Assembly (NCBI GenBank): GCA_021774075.1
Contig: JAJFJK010000041.1
Span: forward strand, 1-36,927
DNA length: 36,927 bases
Reading direction: 5' to 3'
DNA from: Nitrosomonas sp.
GTDB taxonomy: Bacteria; Pseudomonadota; Gammaproteobacteria; Burkholderiales; Nitrosomonadaceae
Made by a program: the position numbers and the translations under genes. Below, one piece after another: positions 6,458-15,900 of this stretch (position 1 is its first letter; each line of letters opens with the position of its first letter). A model generated the notes under the pieces. The model did not search any database, was not told where the DNA came from, and saw only the letters and a program-made list of their open reading frames with translations.

Positions 6458-9268
6458 TTATATCTTACCATTTTTGGTTGCCTGTACATTCACGAATGTT
6501 GCAAGCTCTTCCGCAGGTAACGGGCGGCTAAAGAAATAGCCTTGAATCAATTCGCAATCGTGGTTACGTAAAAAATCCAGCTGTGCTTGTGTCTCAACAC
6601 CTTCGGCAACTACTTTCTTATTAAGCGCATGTGCCATGGCAGCAATAGTCGCAGCGATGGTGCCCCCTTCGCCATTTTCTTGGATCTTGCGTACAAACGA
6701 CATATCTATCTTTAAAGTATCAAAGGGAAGCTGTTCCAAATATGACATTGAGGAGTAACCTGTCCCAAAATCGTCTATTGAAAGTTGAATGCCGAGTTGC
6801 TGCAACTGGTGAAGCATATCCAGAACAATTTCGGTATCGTCCATCAATACACTCTCTGTAATTTCCAATTCAAGACAATGCGCTGGCATGGCATTATTCT
6901 TTAGCACAGTTTCTACTACCTGGAAAAAATTAGCTTGGCGAAACTGTCTGACCGATACGTTAACTGCAACATACTCTAATACAATGCCTTGATTGAGCCA
7001 CATACGATATTGTTCACAAGCTTCAACTAACACGATATGTCCTATTTCTGCGATCAATCCGGTGTCTTCGGCAATGCTAATAAAGTAGTCAGGTGAGACG
7101 ATGCCGCGCTCAGGATGATTCCAGCGTATAAGTGCCTCGACACCACGTACGATACCTGTCTTTGGGTCAACTTGGGGTTGGTAGTATAGAACAAATTGCT
7201 GTTCGGAAATTGCACGCCTTAACTCCCGTTCTATGGTAGCTCGCTGGATTACATTGGCATTCATGCTTTCTTCAAAGAACACATATTGATTGCCGCTTTT
7301 TTCCTTAGCTCGATACATTGCTATATCTGAATTACGCATTAAATCAGCAATGTTAGAGCCATCCTGCGGGTAAATGGCAATGCCAAGACTGGCAGCAATA
7401 ATATTTTCCTCTGTATTAATCATAAAAGGTTTAGCTAATTCAGCAATAGCTTGCTCAGCGATTGTGATGAGATGATGCTCGGAATCTAGATCACTGATAA
7501 TAATAGCAAATTCATCACCGCCAAGCCGGGCTACAGTATCTCCTTCACGTACACATTGAAGCAAACGTTCACCAGCTTCACGCAACAACTCGTCCCCAGC
7601 CGAATGCCCAAAGCTATCGTTGATTTTTTTGAAACGATCAAGATCAATATAGAACACCGCTAATTTTCTCTGTACACGTTGCGTGTGTGCAATTTCTTTT
7701 TGCAGTTGCTCTATAAAAAGGAATCGGTTTGGCAGACCTGTCAAGGCGTCTATACGTGCTTGTCGCATCAATAGCTCTTCCCGGTTTTTTGTAAAAAGAG
7801 CGACAGCTACTCTATCCGCATAACCTTGGATACGGTTAATATCCTCCTCTCGCCAGCTAACAGGAACATGGAAACCTAGCGATATAAAGCCAACCATTTG
7901 ATCCTTCCAGGTTAATGGAAGCATGAAAAGGTGTTGTGTATCTAATTTTATCTTTTCTAGTTGCATCAGCTGTTGAACAGGTTTGCCTGACAACCATGCT
8001 CCTTTTTGATTTGAAAGAAGCAATTGCTGCATTTCGGCAGATATGGTGTGATGTTGAGCAGGTAATTGACTGCTGTTTTCATCCACCATATAGGTATATG
8101 TTTTCTCAGGAGAGTTATGATCAAATACAGAGATGCTGGCGAAATTAGCGGCCACCATTTTTTGCAAATGCACCAATACTTCCTCGGCAATCTTATCTAT
8201 ATTCAACCCGGATAATATTTCACGGTCAATTTTCGAGAGTGCTGTTAGCGTTTCAAACTGATCTCCCAGGCGAGCGCCCATTGTATTGAAAGATACTGCC
8301 AATTCACCAAATTCGTCGGGGCTGATTACATCTACTTTTGTGGTGAAATCATTGCTTCCAAGACGGCGTGTTCCATCAATCAGTTTTTCCAGCGGAACCA
8401 GGATGCGGCGGATTTGTATCATGCTAAATAACATGATCAATAGCACAGCAAGCGTAATGCTTCCCCAAAAAATAGTATTAAATGCTTTCATGGAGCCATG
8501 TGCATCGACTTCAGGTTGTGTCGCAACCACAATCCAGTGTGGCATAAAGAATTTTGCCTTGAGAAAAAGCTCGTGGTAAATAGCAATATATTTTCCCTGG
8601 TCTTCTTGCCAGGTAAATGAACCTTTTATGGATTGTGTCAATTCCGGGATCGGGTCTGTTTGAAACGGCTGGGAGCAATATAACCTGATATGATTTTCGT
8701 TGAATACACAAAGGCCAACATCGAGTGAAATAGCGTCTGAATTTCCCCAGAGGGCAGCTGGGCGAATTTCTGCGATGAGAATTCCGCTTTCTCTTACAAG
8801 AGGGTCTTGCGCGCGTAGGAGGAAAATCCTACTCTCCATACTGCTTTGTTCTGTTATCAACATCGGTTCACCGTCGAACAAATGTTGAGTAACAGTGGTA
8901 TGGAATGTTTTAACTTTATTTTCTTTACCAAAGATGGATTTGGTTTTTCCTGTCGGCAATACCAGCGTGAGACTAAGAAAACGCTGGCCAAGCTGTGCCT
9001 CAGCATTTATTGGCCAGTTTCCGTCAGAAAAGCGTTGGGACGTGTCTTTTAATACTTGATCTATAAGCAACAACCGGTCATAGGTTAACATTTTATAGTT
9101 GTCGACGGCAGCATCCAATCGGGTGTGTGCTTGTTTTATTGACATCCTATTAGATTCCCAATAGGACAAAATTGCGAGAAAAAGCACTGGAATAAGGGCA
9201 GATAGAACAAAAAACACCAGCATCCTACGTGCAACTCTACTACGAAAAAATTTCCTTTCAAGTTTCAT
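6458..9268 (-). CDS. Bifunctional GGDEF-EAL c-di-GMP synthase/phosphodiesterase with sensor, HAMP and GAF
   Basis: A 936-residue inner-membrane signalling enzyme. Its order is: first membrane helix (about 15-37), a periplasmic sensor region of some 225 residues, a second helix (about 265-288), HAMP, a GAF-like domain (about 350-490), GGDEF (about 500-670) and EAL (about 680-930). The diguanylate cyclase site is intact (ARLGGDEFAI), and an RxxD inhibitory site (REGD) sits exactly five residues before GGDEF. The EAL site also looks intact: VEALIRW, ELEITES, the IDDFGTGYSS loop, LKIDMSFV and VAEGVET. Both activities are thus possible, with the sensor choosing between them (inference). The gene follows the pseudopilin gene by 12 bases and precedes the CmcI-like gene by 14. 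This suggests that an envelope signal, c-di-GMP and a pseudopilin belong together. Confidence 0.93.
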   Translation of the reverse strand: MKLERKFFRSRVARRMLVFFVLSALIPVLFLAILSYWESNRMSIKQAHTRLDAAVDNYKMLTYDRLLLIDQVLKDTSQRFSDGNWPINAEAQLGQRFLSLTLVLPTGKTKSIFGKENKVKTFHTTVTQHLFDGEPMLITEQSSMESRIFLLRAQDPLVRESGILIAEIRPAALWGNSDAISLDVGLCVFNENHIRLYCSQPFQTDPIPELTQSIKGSFTWQEDQGKYIAIYHELFLKAKFFMPHWIVVATQPEVDAHGSMKAFNTIFWGSITLAVLLIMLFSMIQIRRILVPLEKLIDGTRRLGSNDFTTKVDVISPDEFGELAVSFNTMGARLGDQFETLTALSKIDREILSGLNIDKIAEEVLVHLQKMVAANFASISVFDHNSPEKTYTYMVDENSSQLPAQHHTISAEMQQLLLSNQKGAWLSGKPVQQLMQLEKIKLDTQHLFMLPLTWKDQMVGFISLGFHVPVSWREEDINRIQGYADRVAVALFTKNREELLMRQARIDALTGLPNRFLFIEQLQKEIAHTQRVQRKLAVFYIDLDRFKKINDSFGHSAGDELLREAGERLLQCVREGDTVARLGGDEFAIIISDLDSEHHLITIAEQAIAELAKPFMINTEENIIAASLGIAIYPQDGSNIADLMRNSDIAMYRAKEKSGNQYVFFEESMNANVIQRATIERELRRAISEQQFVLYYQPQVDPKTGIVRGVEALIRWNHPERGIVSPDYFISIAEDTGLIAEIGHIVLVEACEQYRMWLNQGIVLEYVAVNVSVRQFRQANFFQVVETVLKNNAMPAHCLELEITESVLMDDTEIVLDMLHQLQQLGIQLSIDDFGTGYSSMSYLEQLPFDTLKIDMSFVRKIQENGEGGTIAATIAAMAHALNKKVVAEGVETQAQLDFLRNHDCELIQGYFFSRPLPAEELATFVNVQATKNGKI

Positions 9269-9280
9269 AAGTAAGAATCT

Positions 9281-9754
9281 TTAGTAATCTGACGCTTTCC
9301 CAATAAACCGCCCATTGCTGGCCCGAACAATATCATCGCGACTGGCTTGTCCGGTTAATGGCGGCACGCTATTTCCGTCTTTACCCATGCTGTACAAATC
9401 AAAATCTGAATTGATGGGAACCAAGCTGTGATCTTTACGGGCGTGACCTTTGGCCCCTTTGATTTTAGGATCTGATAGATTTAAATATTGATATGGGTTT
9501 CCCCATGGATCAAGTATGCTATCTGCATTAATTTCAGCTAATGAAGCTGGGAAAGCACCAAGGCCTAATTGATAAATCGTAAGGCGTTTTCCTATACTAC
9601 TAATGTCCATAATTGCTTCCATAACCTTAATACGCTCTAAATAATCGCTGTACATTGGGACAGCTATGGTTGCCAGTACTCCGATAATTGCAACGACCAT
9701 TAATAGCTCGATTAATGTGAATGCACGTTGAATGTAACGTGACGCTTTTTTCAT
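9281..9754 (-). CDS. Orphan GspG-like pseudopilin
   Basis: A 157-residue type IV pilin-like protein. The leader MKKASRYIQRA is cut before the methylated Phe of FTLIELLMVVAIIGVLATIAV, the class III signal and first helix. The -1 residue is Ala rather than the usual Gly, which is tolerated less well by prepilin peptidases. The C-terminal half has the GspG pattern ILDPWGNPYQYLN and FDLYSMGKDGNS, the loop that binds calcium in major pseudopilins. It lies about 13 kb from the main secretion operon, as the first gene of a likely operon with a c-di-GMP enzyme. It could be a minor pilin or the major subunit of a separate system. Its own promoter should lie in 9755-9900. Confidence 0.85.
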   Translation of the reverse strand: MKKASRYIQRAFTLIELLMVVAIIGVLATIAVPMYSDYLERIKVMEAIMDISSIGKRLTIYQLGLGAFPASLAEINADSILDPWGNPYQYLNLSDPKIKGAKGHARKDHSLVPINSDFDLYSMGKDGNSVPPLTGQASRDDIVRASNGRFIGKASDY

Positions 9755-10370
9755 GTATTAAATTATTTATTTGGAAATCAAAGCTTGCCGGGTTATTGGT
9801 TTCATTGCGCATAATATTAATCGCTGCTATATTAAATCTCGAATTAGGCGTTTGTTTTCATTGCGTTCTAGAGGAATGCTAATATGAAGACTTACGCAAC
9901 AATTAATATTATCGAGCTGCTAGAGGGTTTCTAAAGTTAAGGTTATCTAATTAGCGTCAATAGATATTTTTTCTTTATGAAAAAGAATGATTTCATCTGT
10001 AAGTGGATTCATTTGATGCAGATAAATTTTTTTAGAAATTTCCAATAGACTATTTGGTGGCGACTTTGATCTGGAAGTGATAAATTAATCGGAACGCATT
10101 GTATTGATATTGAAGAGGCAATTCATCTCGAAAATACGTGCCAACTGCATTTTGGAAAAATCATTCTTCAATTTACTGAACAAATACCCTAGCCTGATGC
10201 ATGCACAAGACGGCGTATCCTTATTGTTGTTTCCATTTCGAATTGTTTAATAGCATCGTTATATCCTATAAACATCATAGCGTTGCTCTTCATAAAGGTG
10301 AGTGCCATATACAAAATATTATCCTTTATTTCATGAGGTTGGTTGTTATTGTAATGATCAGCTGAGGTTC
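9755..10370. other. A+T-rich intergenic stretch, possible decayed coding fragments
   Basis: About 616 bases with no convincing gene. On the minus strand, short open pieces such as LPLQYQYNAFRLIYHFQIKV (near 10060-10125) and NSLLEISKKIYLHQMNPLTD (near 9990-10055) read like protein, but each is closed by stops and they lie in different frames. I could not assign them to a family. A 73-codon frame at 10189-10410 on the minus strand overlaps the end of the next gene and is not persuasive. The promoter of the pseudopilin gene is expected near 9755-9850. Confidence 0.5.
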
Positions 10371-11210
10371 TTAGTTTTTTTGACGACTGCATTGTGATTG
10401 GCTGAAACAACGATACAAATCATTCAATTCGCTGGTGAGACTACTTTGCGCATGATCGAATTCCTGCGTTAAGCGATTTGTATCAATAACCGGGAATGAC
10501 CATTCCGGCGCATCCTTGGCATAGCTAACAGTAATTCCATTTTGTTTGAGCAATAAAGCGATGCCAGCATTACTTGTATTTTGGCCGTTGGCAACATTAT
10601 AAATCGTATGTTTTCCATGCAAAGCAATTTGTGGCAGCCAGCGAATGACATCACTTACCGAAACATAATCCTTGGCAGACTGGGGCGCTGTTAAAAAATG
10701 TGTTTTTCCGCTACTGGCCGCCTCTTGAAGTATTTGATGGATGAAATTTTTTGGGCGCATGGTGCGACCAAAAACATTGGAGAGTCGAACAATTCTCGTC
10801 TTGCGCCCGCTTGCAAGGCACAAAGACTCTCCCATCAGCTTACTTAAATTATAAAGATGTCCCGGATTATTGGGTGACACCTGAAGTACTGTTGATTCAT
10901 GGGTGGTGTCGCTTCCTTCATAAACGCGGGTGCTGGATAAATATGTTAGCGATTCAAATTGACCTTGTTCAAGAATACGCTTTAATAGGCATACATGCGC
11001 TTCCACCGTATCAAAGGGGTGGTCTCGAAAATTTGCGGTGAGACCAATACAATAAAAAACATGGCCCAGATCGCGTGCCAAAATTTTGTCTAAATCAGTT
11101 GTTACAGCTTGACGTAGCGGTGCATAGATGGTGTTCCCTTCTTGAGCTTTGAAAGTTTCAACCAATTGACTGCCGATAAAGCCGCCAGCGCCAAGAACTG
11201 TAAAGATCAT
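10371..11210 (-). CDS. NAD-dependent epimerase/dehydratase (extended SDR)
   Basis: A 279-residue sugar-nucleotide-type short-chain dehydrogenase. The N-terminal GAGGFIG (residues 8-14) is the dinucleotide loop. YLSSTRVYEG holds the catalytic Ser region and YNLSKLMGE the Tyr-Lys pair. VRLSNVFG and KDYVSVSDVIRWL are conserved in NAD-dependent epimerases and reductases. It is the last gene of the glycan cluster. Its ATG overlaps the stop of an acyltransferase remnant by ATGA. A role as 4-keto reductase or epimerase of the CDP-deoxyhexose made by RfbF/RfbG is plausible, but the motifs alone do not prove it. The C-terminal end is shorter than in large epimerases (about 310-340), as in reductase-like members. 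Confidence 0.85.
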   Translation of the reverse strand: MIFTVLGAGGFIGSQLVETFKAQEGNTIYAPLRQAVTTDLDKILARDLGHVFYCIGLTANFRDHPFDTVEAHVCLLKRILEQGQFESLTYLSSTRVYEGSDTTHESTVLQVSPNNPGHLYNLSKLMGESLCLASGRKTRIVRLSNVFGRTMRPKNFIHQILQEAASSGKTHFLTAPQSAKDYVSVSDVIRWLPQIALHGKHTIYNVANGQNTSNAGIALLLKQNGITVSYAKDAPEWSFPVIDTNRLTQEFDHAQSSLTSELNDLYRCFSQSQCSRQKN

Positions 11211-11310
11211 TCACGCCATCCAATAGTTTTTAGCGGGAATCCAGCATTGATTGAATAGGCCAACACTTCGCCCCGCACGATAGATCCGGCAGCTATGACA
11301 CAATTATGCC
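11207..11310 (-). pseudogene. C-terminal remnant of a hexapeptide-repeat acyltransferase
   Basis: The minus strand encodes NCVIAAGSIVRGEVLAYSIN followed by AGFPLKTIGWRE and a stop. This matches the last coil and tail of left-handed beta-helix acetyltransferases (the usual pattern is CxIGAGSVV, then a P-x-Y-S-I turn, then AGxPAKxIxWR). Only about 33 residues are left. The upstream sequence turns at once into the end of the FkbM gene, so the front of the gene is missing. The fragment still keeps an ATGA overlap with the next gene, a relic of an operon in which the intact acyltransferase was coupled to it. The longer frame from 11404 is mostly shadow of the FkbM gene. Confidence 0.65.
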
Positions 11311-11330
11311 AGTAGCAACTATTGTGGTTT

Positions 11331-12410
11331 TTATAAGCCATCGAAAGGATGATGCAAAGCCGGATCCTTATGTGCCAAGAGTTTCGGGCTAACCCCCTCG
11401 ACAATACGATAAAAAGGGTTTTGCAGCCGCAAAGGATCGCGCAATGCTAGCATGTTGAAACCATGAGGTGGTCCTTCCAAATATACCTCCCTGGCAGGGA
11501 TGAGTTCTACCGGCTTATTCTCCATGTCATAATGCGAATTAAAGTCACGTACCGCATAAACTTTATATCCTAAATTCATAAGGTGGTTCACTATTGCTGT
11601 GTTTTCCAATCCATTAGACCAGTCAACATAGTGTCGATGGATTTCAAATACAATATCCGGGCCATCTTCAGCCAGCGTCTTTTGTGCCCCTTGCAGCGCC
11701 GCGAACTCCCCACCCTCGATATCCAGTTGTATCAACCCGAGGCGCCTGCCTTGGCTAGCACAGTAGTCGTCGATAGTTATCGTCTCGAAACCGTCTTCTT
11801 CTTTCGAAGCCTGCACCGCACTGGCAAAAGAATCGAAGCCCTCAAGTTTGAGCCAGGAATTGCTTTTCGACCACAATCCTTTATGGCTTACTTCCAGATT
11901 GGATAGTTGATTCAATTGTATGTTCTCCATCAATATGCCCGCCTGGTCAGTATTAGGTTCAAAACAGTGAACTTTTCTTCCATGCGAGGCGATATGTTTC
12001 GCTACCAATATTGCATGGTCACCAAAATATGCGCCACCGACCAGCATGTCATTCTTACGTTCATTGGATAGTTTTAGCAGCAGTCGCGTCGTCTGGGGTT
12101 CCCATACATGATTGGGATGGGCATGCGGACTCATCAGAAAGTCACGGGCGATTTTGGTACGATAATAAAAATGGAAACGAGTGCCGTCGGATAATGTTTT
12201 TTCATATATCTCACTGCCATCGTGCAGCGCATCTATAATTGGCCCGGTTATATCCTCACGAATACTTCCAGAATAATCGATTTGTTTTTCGGCTTTCTGA
12301 AAAAGATCTAGCAATTCGGCGCGCAGCTTGGGGTCGTGCCCCACAACTGTCATTGCTTGTTGCAAACGATTACCACCTAATTTGCGAAGGTCGTCGATCG
12401 CGCTAGTCAT
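11331..12410 (-). CDS. FkbM family methyltransferase
   Basis: A 359-residue S-adenosylmethionine-dependent O-methyltransferase of the FkbM type, with an extra N-terminal region of about 110 residues. The cofactor site is at LVGGAYFGDHAILVAKH, followed by HCFEPNTDQ. The family signature IQLDIEGGEFAALQGA and IVFEIHRHYVD confirm it. Such enzymes methylate sugars in polysaccharides, glycolipids or antibiotics. In this cluster it probably methylates the deoxyhexose or the glycan built from it (inference). About 320 bases separate it from the TylF-like gene upstream, so it may have its own promoter. Its C-terminal end runs up to the acyltransferase remnant, with an abrupt junction. Confidence 0.85.
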   Translation of the reverse strand: MTSAIDDLRKLGGNRLQQAMTVVGHDPKLRAELLDLFQKAEKQIDYSGSIREDITGPIIDALHDGSEIYEKTLSDGTRFHFYYRTKIARDFLMSPHAHPNHVWEPQTTRLLLKLSNERKNDMLVGGAYFGDHAILVAKHIASHGRKVHCFEPNTDQAGILMENIQLNQLSNLEVSHKGLWSKSNSWLKLEGFDSFASAVQASKEEDGFETITIDDYCASQGRRLGLIQLDIEGGEFAALQGAQKTLAEDGPDIVFEIHRHYVDWSNGLENTAIVNHLMNLGYKVYAVRDFNSHYDMENKPVELIPAREVYLEGPPHGFNMLALRDPLRLQNPFYRIVEGVSPKLLAHKDPALHHPFDGL

Positions 12411-12733
12411 GAAAGATGCTCCTATTTGTTAAGAATCCAATGAAAATCCAGATACGTTGTATTTCTAGTCTGAATATTGCACCAGTGCGTTAGATTTTGG
12501 CCTGTAATCGTTATGTCTATTGGTTTTTGGTAGTTTTTGAGAAAATACAGTTTGTACTTAAGGCTCACTTGATGGTTTTTAACTTGCCCTGTTTTGAATT
12601 GAACGTACATGCTCTCTACGCCTCAGAATAACTGCGTCTCCGGTCGCGAGCACGCTCAATTCAAAACAGTTCGGCGTTTAAATTCCACCAACTGGTGCAA
12701 TATACAGGCTAGCGGAATCAGGCCGATTTACGG
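12411..12733. other. Intergenic region with a perfect 14-bp inverted repeat
   Basis: A gap of 323 bases between the FkbM and TylF-like genes, with no convincing gene. CTGTTTTGAATTGA (12589-12602) is repeated as its exact reverse complement at 12656-12669, 53 bases apart. It could be a protein-binding operator pair, a long-loop terminator, or the ends of a tiny element. The stretch 12422-12610 is A+T-rich and probably carries the FkbM promoter. Confidence 0.6.
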
Positions 12734-13474
12734 CTATTTAATCAATAGCCCCTGCCCTGTGGGTAATTCCAGAACCCGATAACCTCGTTCTTCAAAGAAT
12801 GGGTCTTCGGCTTCTTTTTGTGCACGATAAGCCAGCCATCCGTAATCATCCAGAATAATAATACCTCCGGTGGAAACACGATCAAACAACAATTCTAACG
12901 CACCTATTTCAGCCGGCGCATTATTTAGATCAATATGGAGCAGTGCGATTTTCTCAGGAGCGATATGATGCAACACTTCCGGTATGGAACCTTGTGTCAC
13001 ATGAACCTGTTCCAAGTCGGCAAATCGTTGTTTGACCTGGGCATAAAGATTTGCGCTATGCTCAGGCATGGCGTGGTGATTCATTTCAGGTGAATGCTCA
13101 AAAAGGTCGTACAAATAATAATGTTTGTCGCTTTTCTCAAGCTCGACATAATCGCAAACAATTCTGGCAGATACCCCTTTATAGCAGCCACATTCAACCA
13201 AATCTCCTGCAATACGCATACTTTGCCGTGCTGCCCAGCACAGGATATTTGATCGCCATATGATGGCTTTCTCTGCATCAGTTTCAACATGTTTGCTAAA
13301 GGCTGTCATGAATTTTTCATCATCCAGAAAACTCAGATTTCTACCGAATGTAAAAAAATTGTCGCCAGTAAAAATGCCATGTGGTGCCACTTGATTGATA
13401 GCTTGTTGTATCCCATTTGCAAATTCATCATGGTTTGCGGGACCCCAGAACATGTTGGTTAAATAATTTTTCAT
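12734..13474 (-). CDS. TylF/MycF-type O-methyltransferase
   Basis: A 246-residue class I methyltransferase of the TylF (macrocin O-methyltransferase) family, which methylates sugar hydroxyls with S-adenosylmethionine and a divalent metal. The cofactor loop is GDLVECGCYKGVSARI. The metal-binding acids follow in LLHIDLNNA and IIILDDYGW, both typical. The start ATG overlaps the end of the upstream epimerase gene by four bases, so translation is probably coupled. With the FkbM enzyme it gives the cluster two sugar O-methyltransferases. The sugar substrate is not known. Confidence 0.85.
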   Translation of the reverse strand: MKNYLTNMFWGPANHDEFANGIQQAINQVAPHGIFTGDNFFTFGRNLSFLDDEKFMTAFSKHVETDAEKAIIWRSNILCWAARQSMRIAGDLVECGCYKGVSARIVCDYVELEKSDKHYYLYDLFEHSPEMNHHAMPEHSANLYAQVKQRFADLEQVHVTQGSIPEVLHHIAPEKIALLHIDLNNAPAEIGALELLFDRVSTGGIIILDDYGWLAYRAQKEAEDPFFEERGYRVLELPTGQGLLIK

Positions 13475-14061
13475 GCTGTTCCTTGCGCTTGGCTGGTGGC
13501 AGGTAGTGACAAACCTGCAAATGTTGAATCAATATAAGGTTGCTCGCTGTCTCGCACAGATCTTTCCGTTATCTGTTGCGGCCAGGAAATCGCTATCGCT
13601 GGATCAATTGCGTTGATGATGCGTTCATTTTCTGCGGAATAGGCAGCGGTGACACAATAGATGATTTCGCAATCGTCTGTGAGTGCTTGAAATCCATGTG
13701 CAAAGCCTTCTGGAACCACGAGACTTGTTCGATTATCAGCGGTTAGGGTTTCACCATGCCAATGCAAAAATGTCGGCGAGTTTTTTCTAATATCAACCGC
13801 TACATCAAAAATTTCACCCTTTAAACAACTTACCACCTTGGCTTCAGTATGGGGAGGAAGCTGAAAATGTAGGCCTCTAACAGCGCCTTTCTTGCACGTG
13901 AGTGTGTGGTTAATTTGCGCGATAGGTTTGTTGACACCCGCTGCAATGAATTCCTCTGCACAATAGAATCTTGAAAAAAAACCACGCTCATCCGCAATAG
14001 ATTTGCGTTGTATCAGTGTAACGCCATCTAAAAGCGTTGGTGTAAAAGCAAAGCGGGACAT
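13471..14061 (-). CDS. RfbC-like deoxysugar 3,5-epimerase
   Basis: A 196-residue cupin protein of the dTDP-4-dehydrorhamnose 3,5-epimerase family. The catalytic His lies in VRGLHFQLPPH, the Asp in FDVAVDIRKNSPTF and the usual Tyr in VTAAYSAENE. PEGFAHGFQAL is the family signature. The neighbours make CDP-4-keto-6-deoxyglucose, not the dTDP sugar, so the real substrate is probably the CDP form. It may epimerise at C3, C5 or both. The gene lies 13 bases after rfbG and overlaps the methyltransferase gene by ATGA. A dTDP pathway cannot be excluded if other genes lie elsewhere. Confidence 0.88.
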   Translation of the reverse strand: MSRFAFTPTLLDGVTLIQRKSIADERGFFSRFYCAEEFIAAGVNKPIAQINHTLTCKKGAVRGLHFQLPPHTEAKVVSCLKGEIFDVAVDIRKNSPTFLHWHGETLTADNRTSLVVPEGFAHGFQALTDDCEIIYCVTAAYSAENERIINAIDPAIAISWPQQITERSVRDSEQPYIDSTFAGLSLPATSQAQGTA

Positions 14062-14074
14062 AATTACCTATAAT

Positions 14075-15130
14075 TTATAGACCGTATTCTGCAATCTGGG
14101 CTAATGTGATGACACGCATATTTTGTTTATCACGCCAGGCTTGGTGCCACTCAAAGGTTTTGTTCAGTGCCGTTTCCAGCCGCCATTTTGATTGCCAACC
14201 CAATTGATTACGCGCTTTACTGCTGTCCAGTTTCAAATAATTAGCTTCATGCGGTTGCTGCATGTCATCGCACTCCCAATTGACGTCATGACGAATCTTA
14301 GCCAATTGCTCGACTATCCATTGAACCGAGCAGGCATCTTCATCAAGCGGACCAAAATTCCACGCTTCAGCAAAGCTTGTGCCTTCCGTGCACAGTTGCT
14401 CTGCCAGCATCAGGTAACCGGAAAGTGGTTCCAGTACATGTTGCCAAGGACGCGTCGAATGAGGGGATCGAATTTTCAGTATTTCACCGGCATCCAAAGC
14501 GCGCAAGAAATCAGGAATCAAACGATCTGCCGCCCAATCACCGCCACCGATGACATTGCCTGCTCTGGCACTGGCCACTGCGATACCCATCGGTTCCAAA
14601 TAGGATTGTCGATAGGCGGCAGTAACCAATTCGGCGCAGCCTTTACTACTGGAATACGGGTCAAAGCCGCCCATAGGATCGTTTTCACGATAGCCCCATA
14701 CCCATTCGTGATTTTCATAACATTTATCTGTAGTGACATTAACGACTGCTTTTACACTGGGTGTCTTGCGCACAGCATCCAGTAAATTTACCGTACCCAT
14801 AACATTTATGGCGTAGGTTTCTGTGGGCCGGGCATAGGAATAGCGTACCAGGGGCTGCGCAGCTAAATGAAAAACGATTTGTGGGTTTGCTTTATGCATG
14901 GCATTTTGCAGTTTTTCTGCATCCCGAATGTCGGCAATCACACTGCCTGACATACCTTTATCCACTTCTGCATTATTAAAGAGGTTCGGCTCGGTGGGTG
15001 GGTTGAGCGCGTAGCCATGTACTTCTGCGCCCATGCTTTGCAACCATAACGACAACCAGCCACCTTTGAATCCGGTATGCCCGGTCAGGAAAACACGTTT
15101 GCCCTGCCAGAAATGCTGATTTATTTTCAT
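14075..15130 (-). CDS. rfbG: CDP-glucose 4,6-dehydratase
   Basis: A 351-residue extended SDR enzyme that converts CDP-glucose to CDP-4-keto-6-deoxyglucose using bound NAD. The cofactor loop is GHTGFKGGW (near residue 18) and the catalytic YSSSKG follows the [11 protein letters not shown] segment, a strong marker of Rfb[21 protein letters not shown] is also typical. The open frame reaches 15145, but I chose ATG 15130 because it overlaps the rfbF stop as ATGA, the same style as the other junctions in this cluster. It follows rfbF directly; the two enzymes act in sequence. Confidence 0.93.
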   Translation of the reverse strand: MKINQHFWQGKRVFLTGHTGFKGGWLSLWLQSMGAEVHGYALNPPTEPNLFNNAEVDKGMSGSVIADIRDAEKLQNAMHKANPQIVFHLAAQPLVRYSYARPTETYAINVMGTVNLLDAVRKTPSVKAVVNVTTDKCYENHEWVWGYRENDPMGGFDPYSSSKGCAELVTAAYRQSYLEPMGIAVASARAGNVIGGGDWAADRLIPDFLRALDAGEILKIRSPHSTRPWQHVLEPLSGYLMLAEQLCTEGTSFAEAWNFGPLDEDACSVQWIVEQLAKIRHDVNWECDDMQQPHEANYLKLDSSKARNQLGWQSKWRLETALNKTFEWHQAWRDKQNMRVITLAQIAEYGL

Positions 15131-15900
15131 TGCCATTTTTTCCATGGCGCATTATCAGATTGCCATAATTCTTCTAAATAATTCTTGTCACGTAGCGTAT
15201 CCATTGGTTGCCAGAATCCACTATGTTCAAAAGCCCTTAGATCATTTTGTGAAGCAAGGCTGTTAAGTGGTTTTCCTTCCCAGTGGGTCATATCATCATC
15301 AATGAGATCAAGACAGCAAGGTGATAATACAAAGAAACCGCCATTAATCCAACCGCCATCACCTTGTGGCTTTTCAATAAAGCCACGTACAGATGCGCCA
15401 TCCAAATTAAGCGCACCATAACGGCCGGGTGGTTGAACAGCAGTGACAGTAGCGCGTTTGCCGTGTTGTTTGTGGAATGCCACCAATTGAGTGATATTCA
15501 CATCTGCCACACCATCGCCATAAGTAAAACAAAAAGCATCTTCATCTTTTACATATTGAGCAACACGCTTTAAACGCCCGCCGGTCATGGTGTCATCACC
15601 CGTATCCACCAGCGTGACGCGCCACGGTTCAACATGTTGTTCATGCACTTCCATTCGATTGGTCTTCATACAAAAGGTTACGTCTGACATATGCAAAAAG
15701 TAGTTAGCGAAATACTCTTTAATCATGTAACCCTTGTATCCGCAGCAGATGATAAATTCATGAATGCCATGAGTAGAATACATTTTCATGATATGCCATA
15801 GAATTGGCCTTCCGCCAATTTCTATCATCGGCTTGGGTCGCATTGTTGTTTCTTCACTGATGCGTGTTCCCAGACCACCGGCAAGAATGATAGCTTTCAT
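15127..15900 (-). CDS. rfbF: Glucose-1-phosphate cytidylyltransferase
   Basis: A 257-residue nucleotidyltransferase that makes CDP-glucose from glucose 1-phosphate and CTP, the entry step of CDP-deoxysugar synthesis. The N-terminal [13 protein letters not shown] with [19 protein letters not shown] is the signature of this enzyme. [13 protein letters not shown] and [10 protein letters not shown] are also conserved. Length is normal. The start ATG overlaps the end of the glycosyltransferase gene by four bases (ATGA), and its own stop overlaps the rfbG start, so the genes are translationally linked. Confidence 0.95.
   Translation of the reverse strand: MKAIILAGGLGTRISEETTMRPKPMIEIGGRPILWHIMKMYSTHGIHEFIICCGYKGYMIKEYFANYFLHMSDVTFCMKTNRMEVHEQHVEPWRVTLVDTGDDTMTGGRLKRVAQYVKDEDAFCFTYGDGVADVNITQLVAFHKQHGKRATVTAVQPPGRYGALNLDGASVRGFIEKPQGDGGWINGGFFVLSPCCLDLIDDDMTHWEGKPLNSLASQNDLRAFEHSGFWQPMDTLRDKNYLEELWQSDNAPWKKWQ

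Noticed and set aside
10189-10410. 73-codon frame on the minus strand after the SDR gene
   Set aside because: It overlaps the end of the SDR gene, has no family resemblance and no clear ribosome binding site, so it was not called as a gene.
14192-14785. 197-codon frame on the plus strand within rfbG
   Set aside because: It is the antisense shadow of a well-identified gene and has no recognisable motif.
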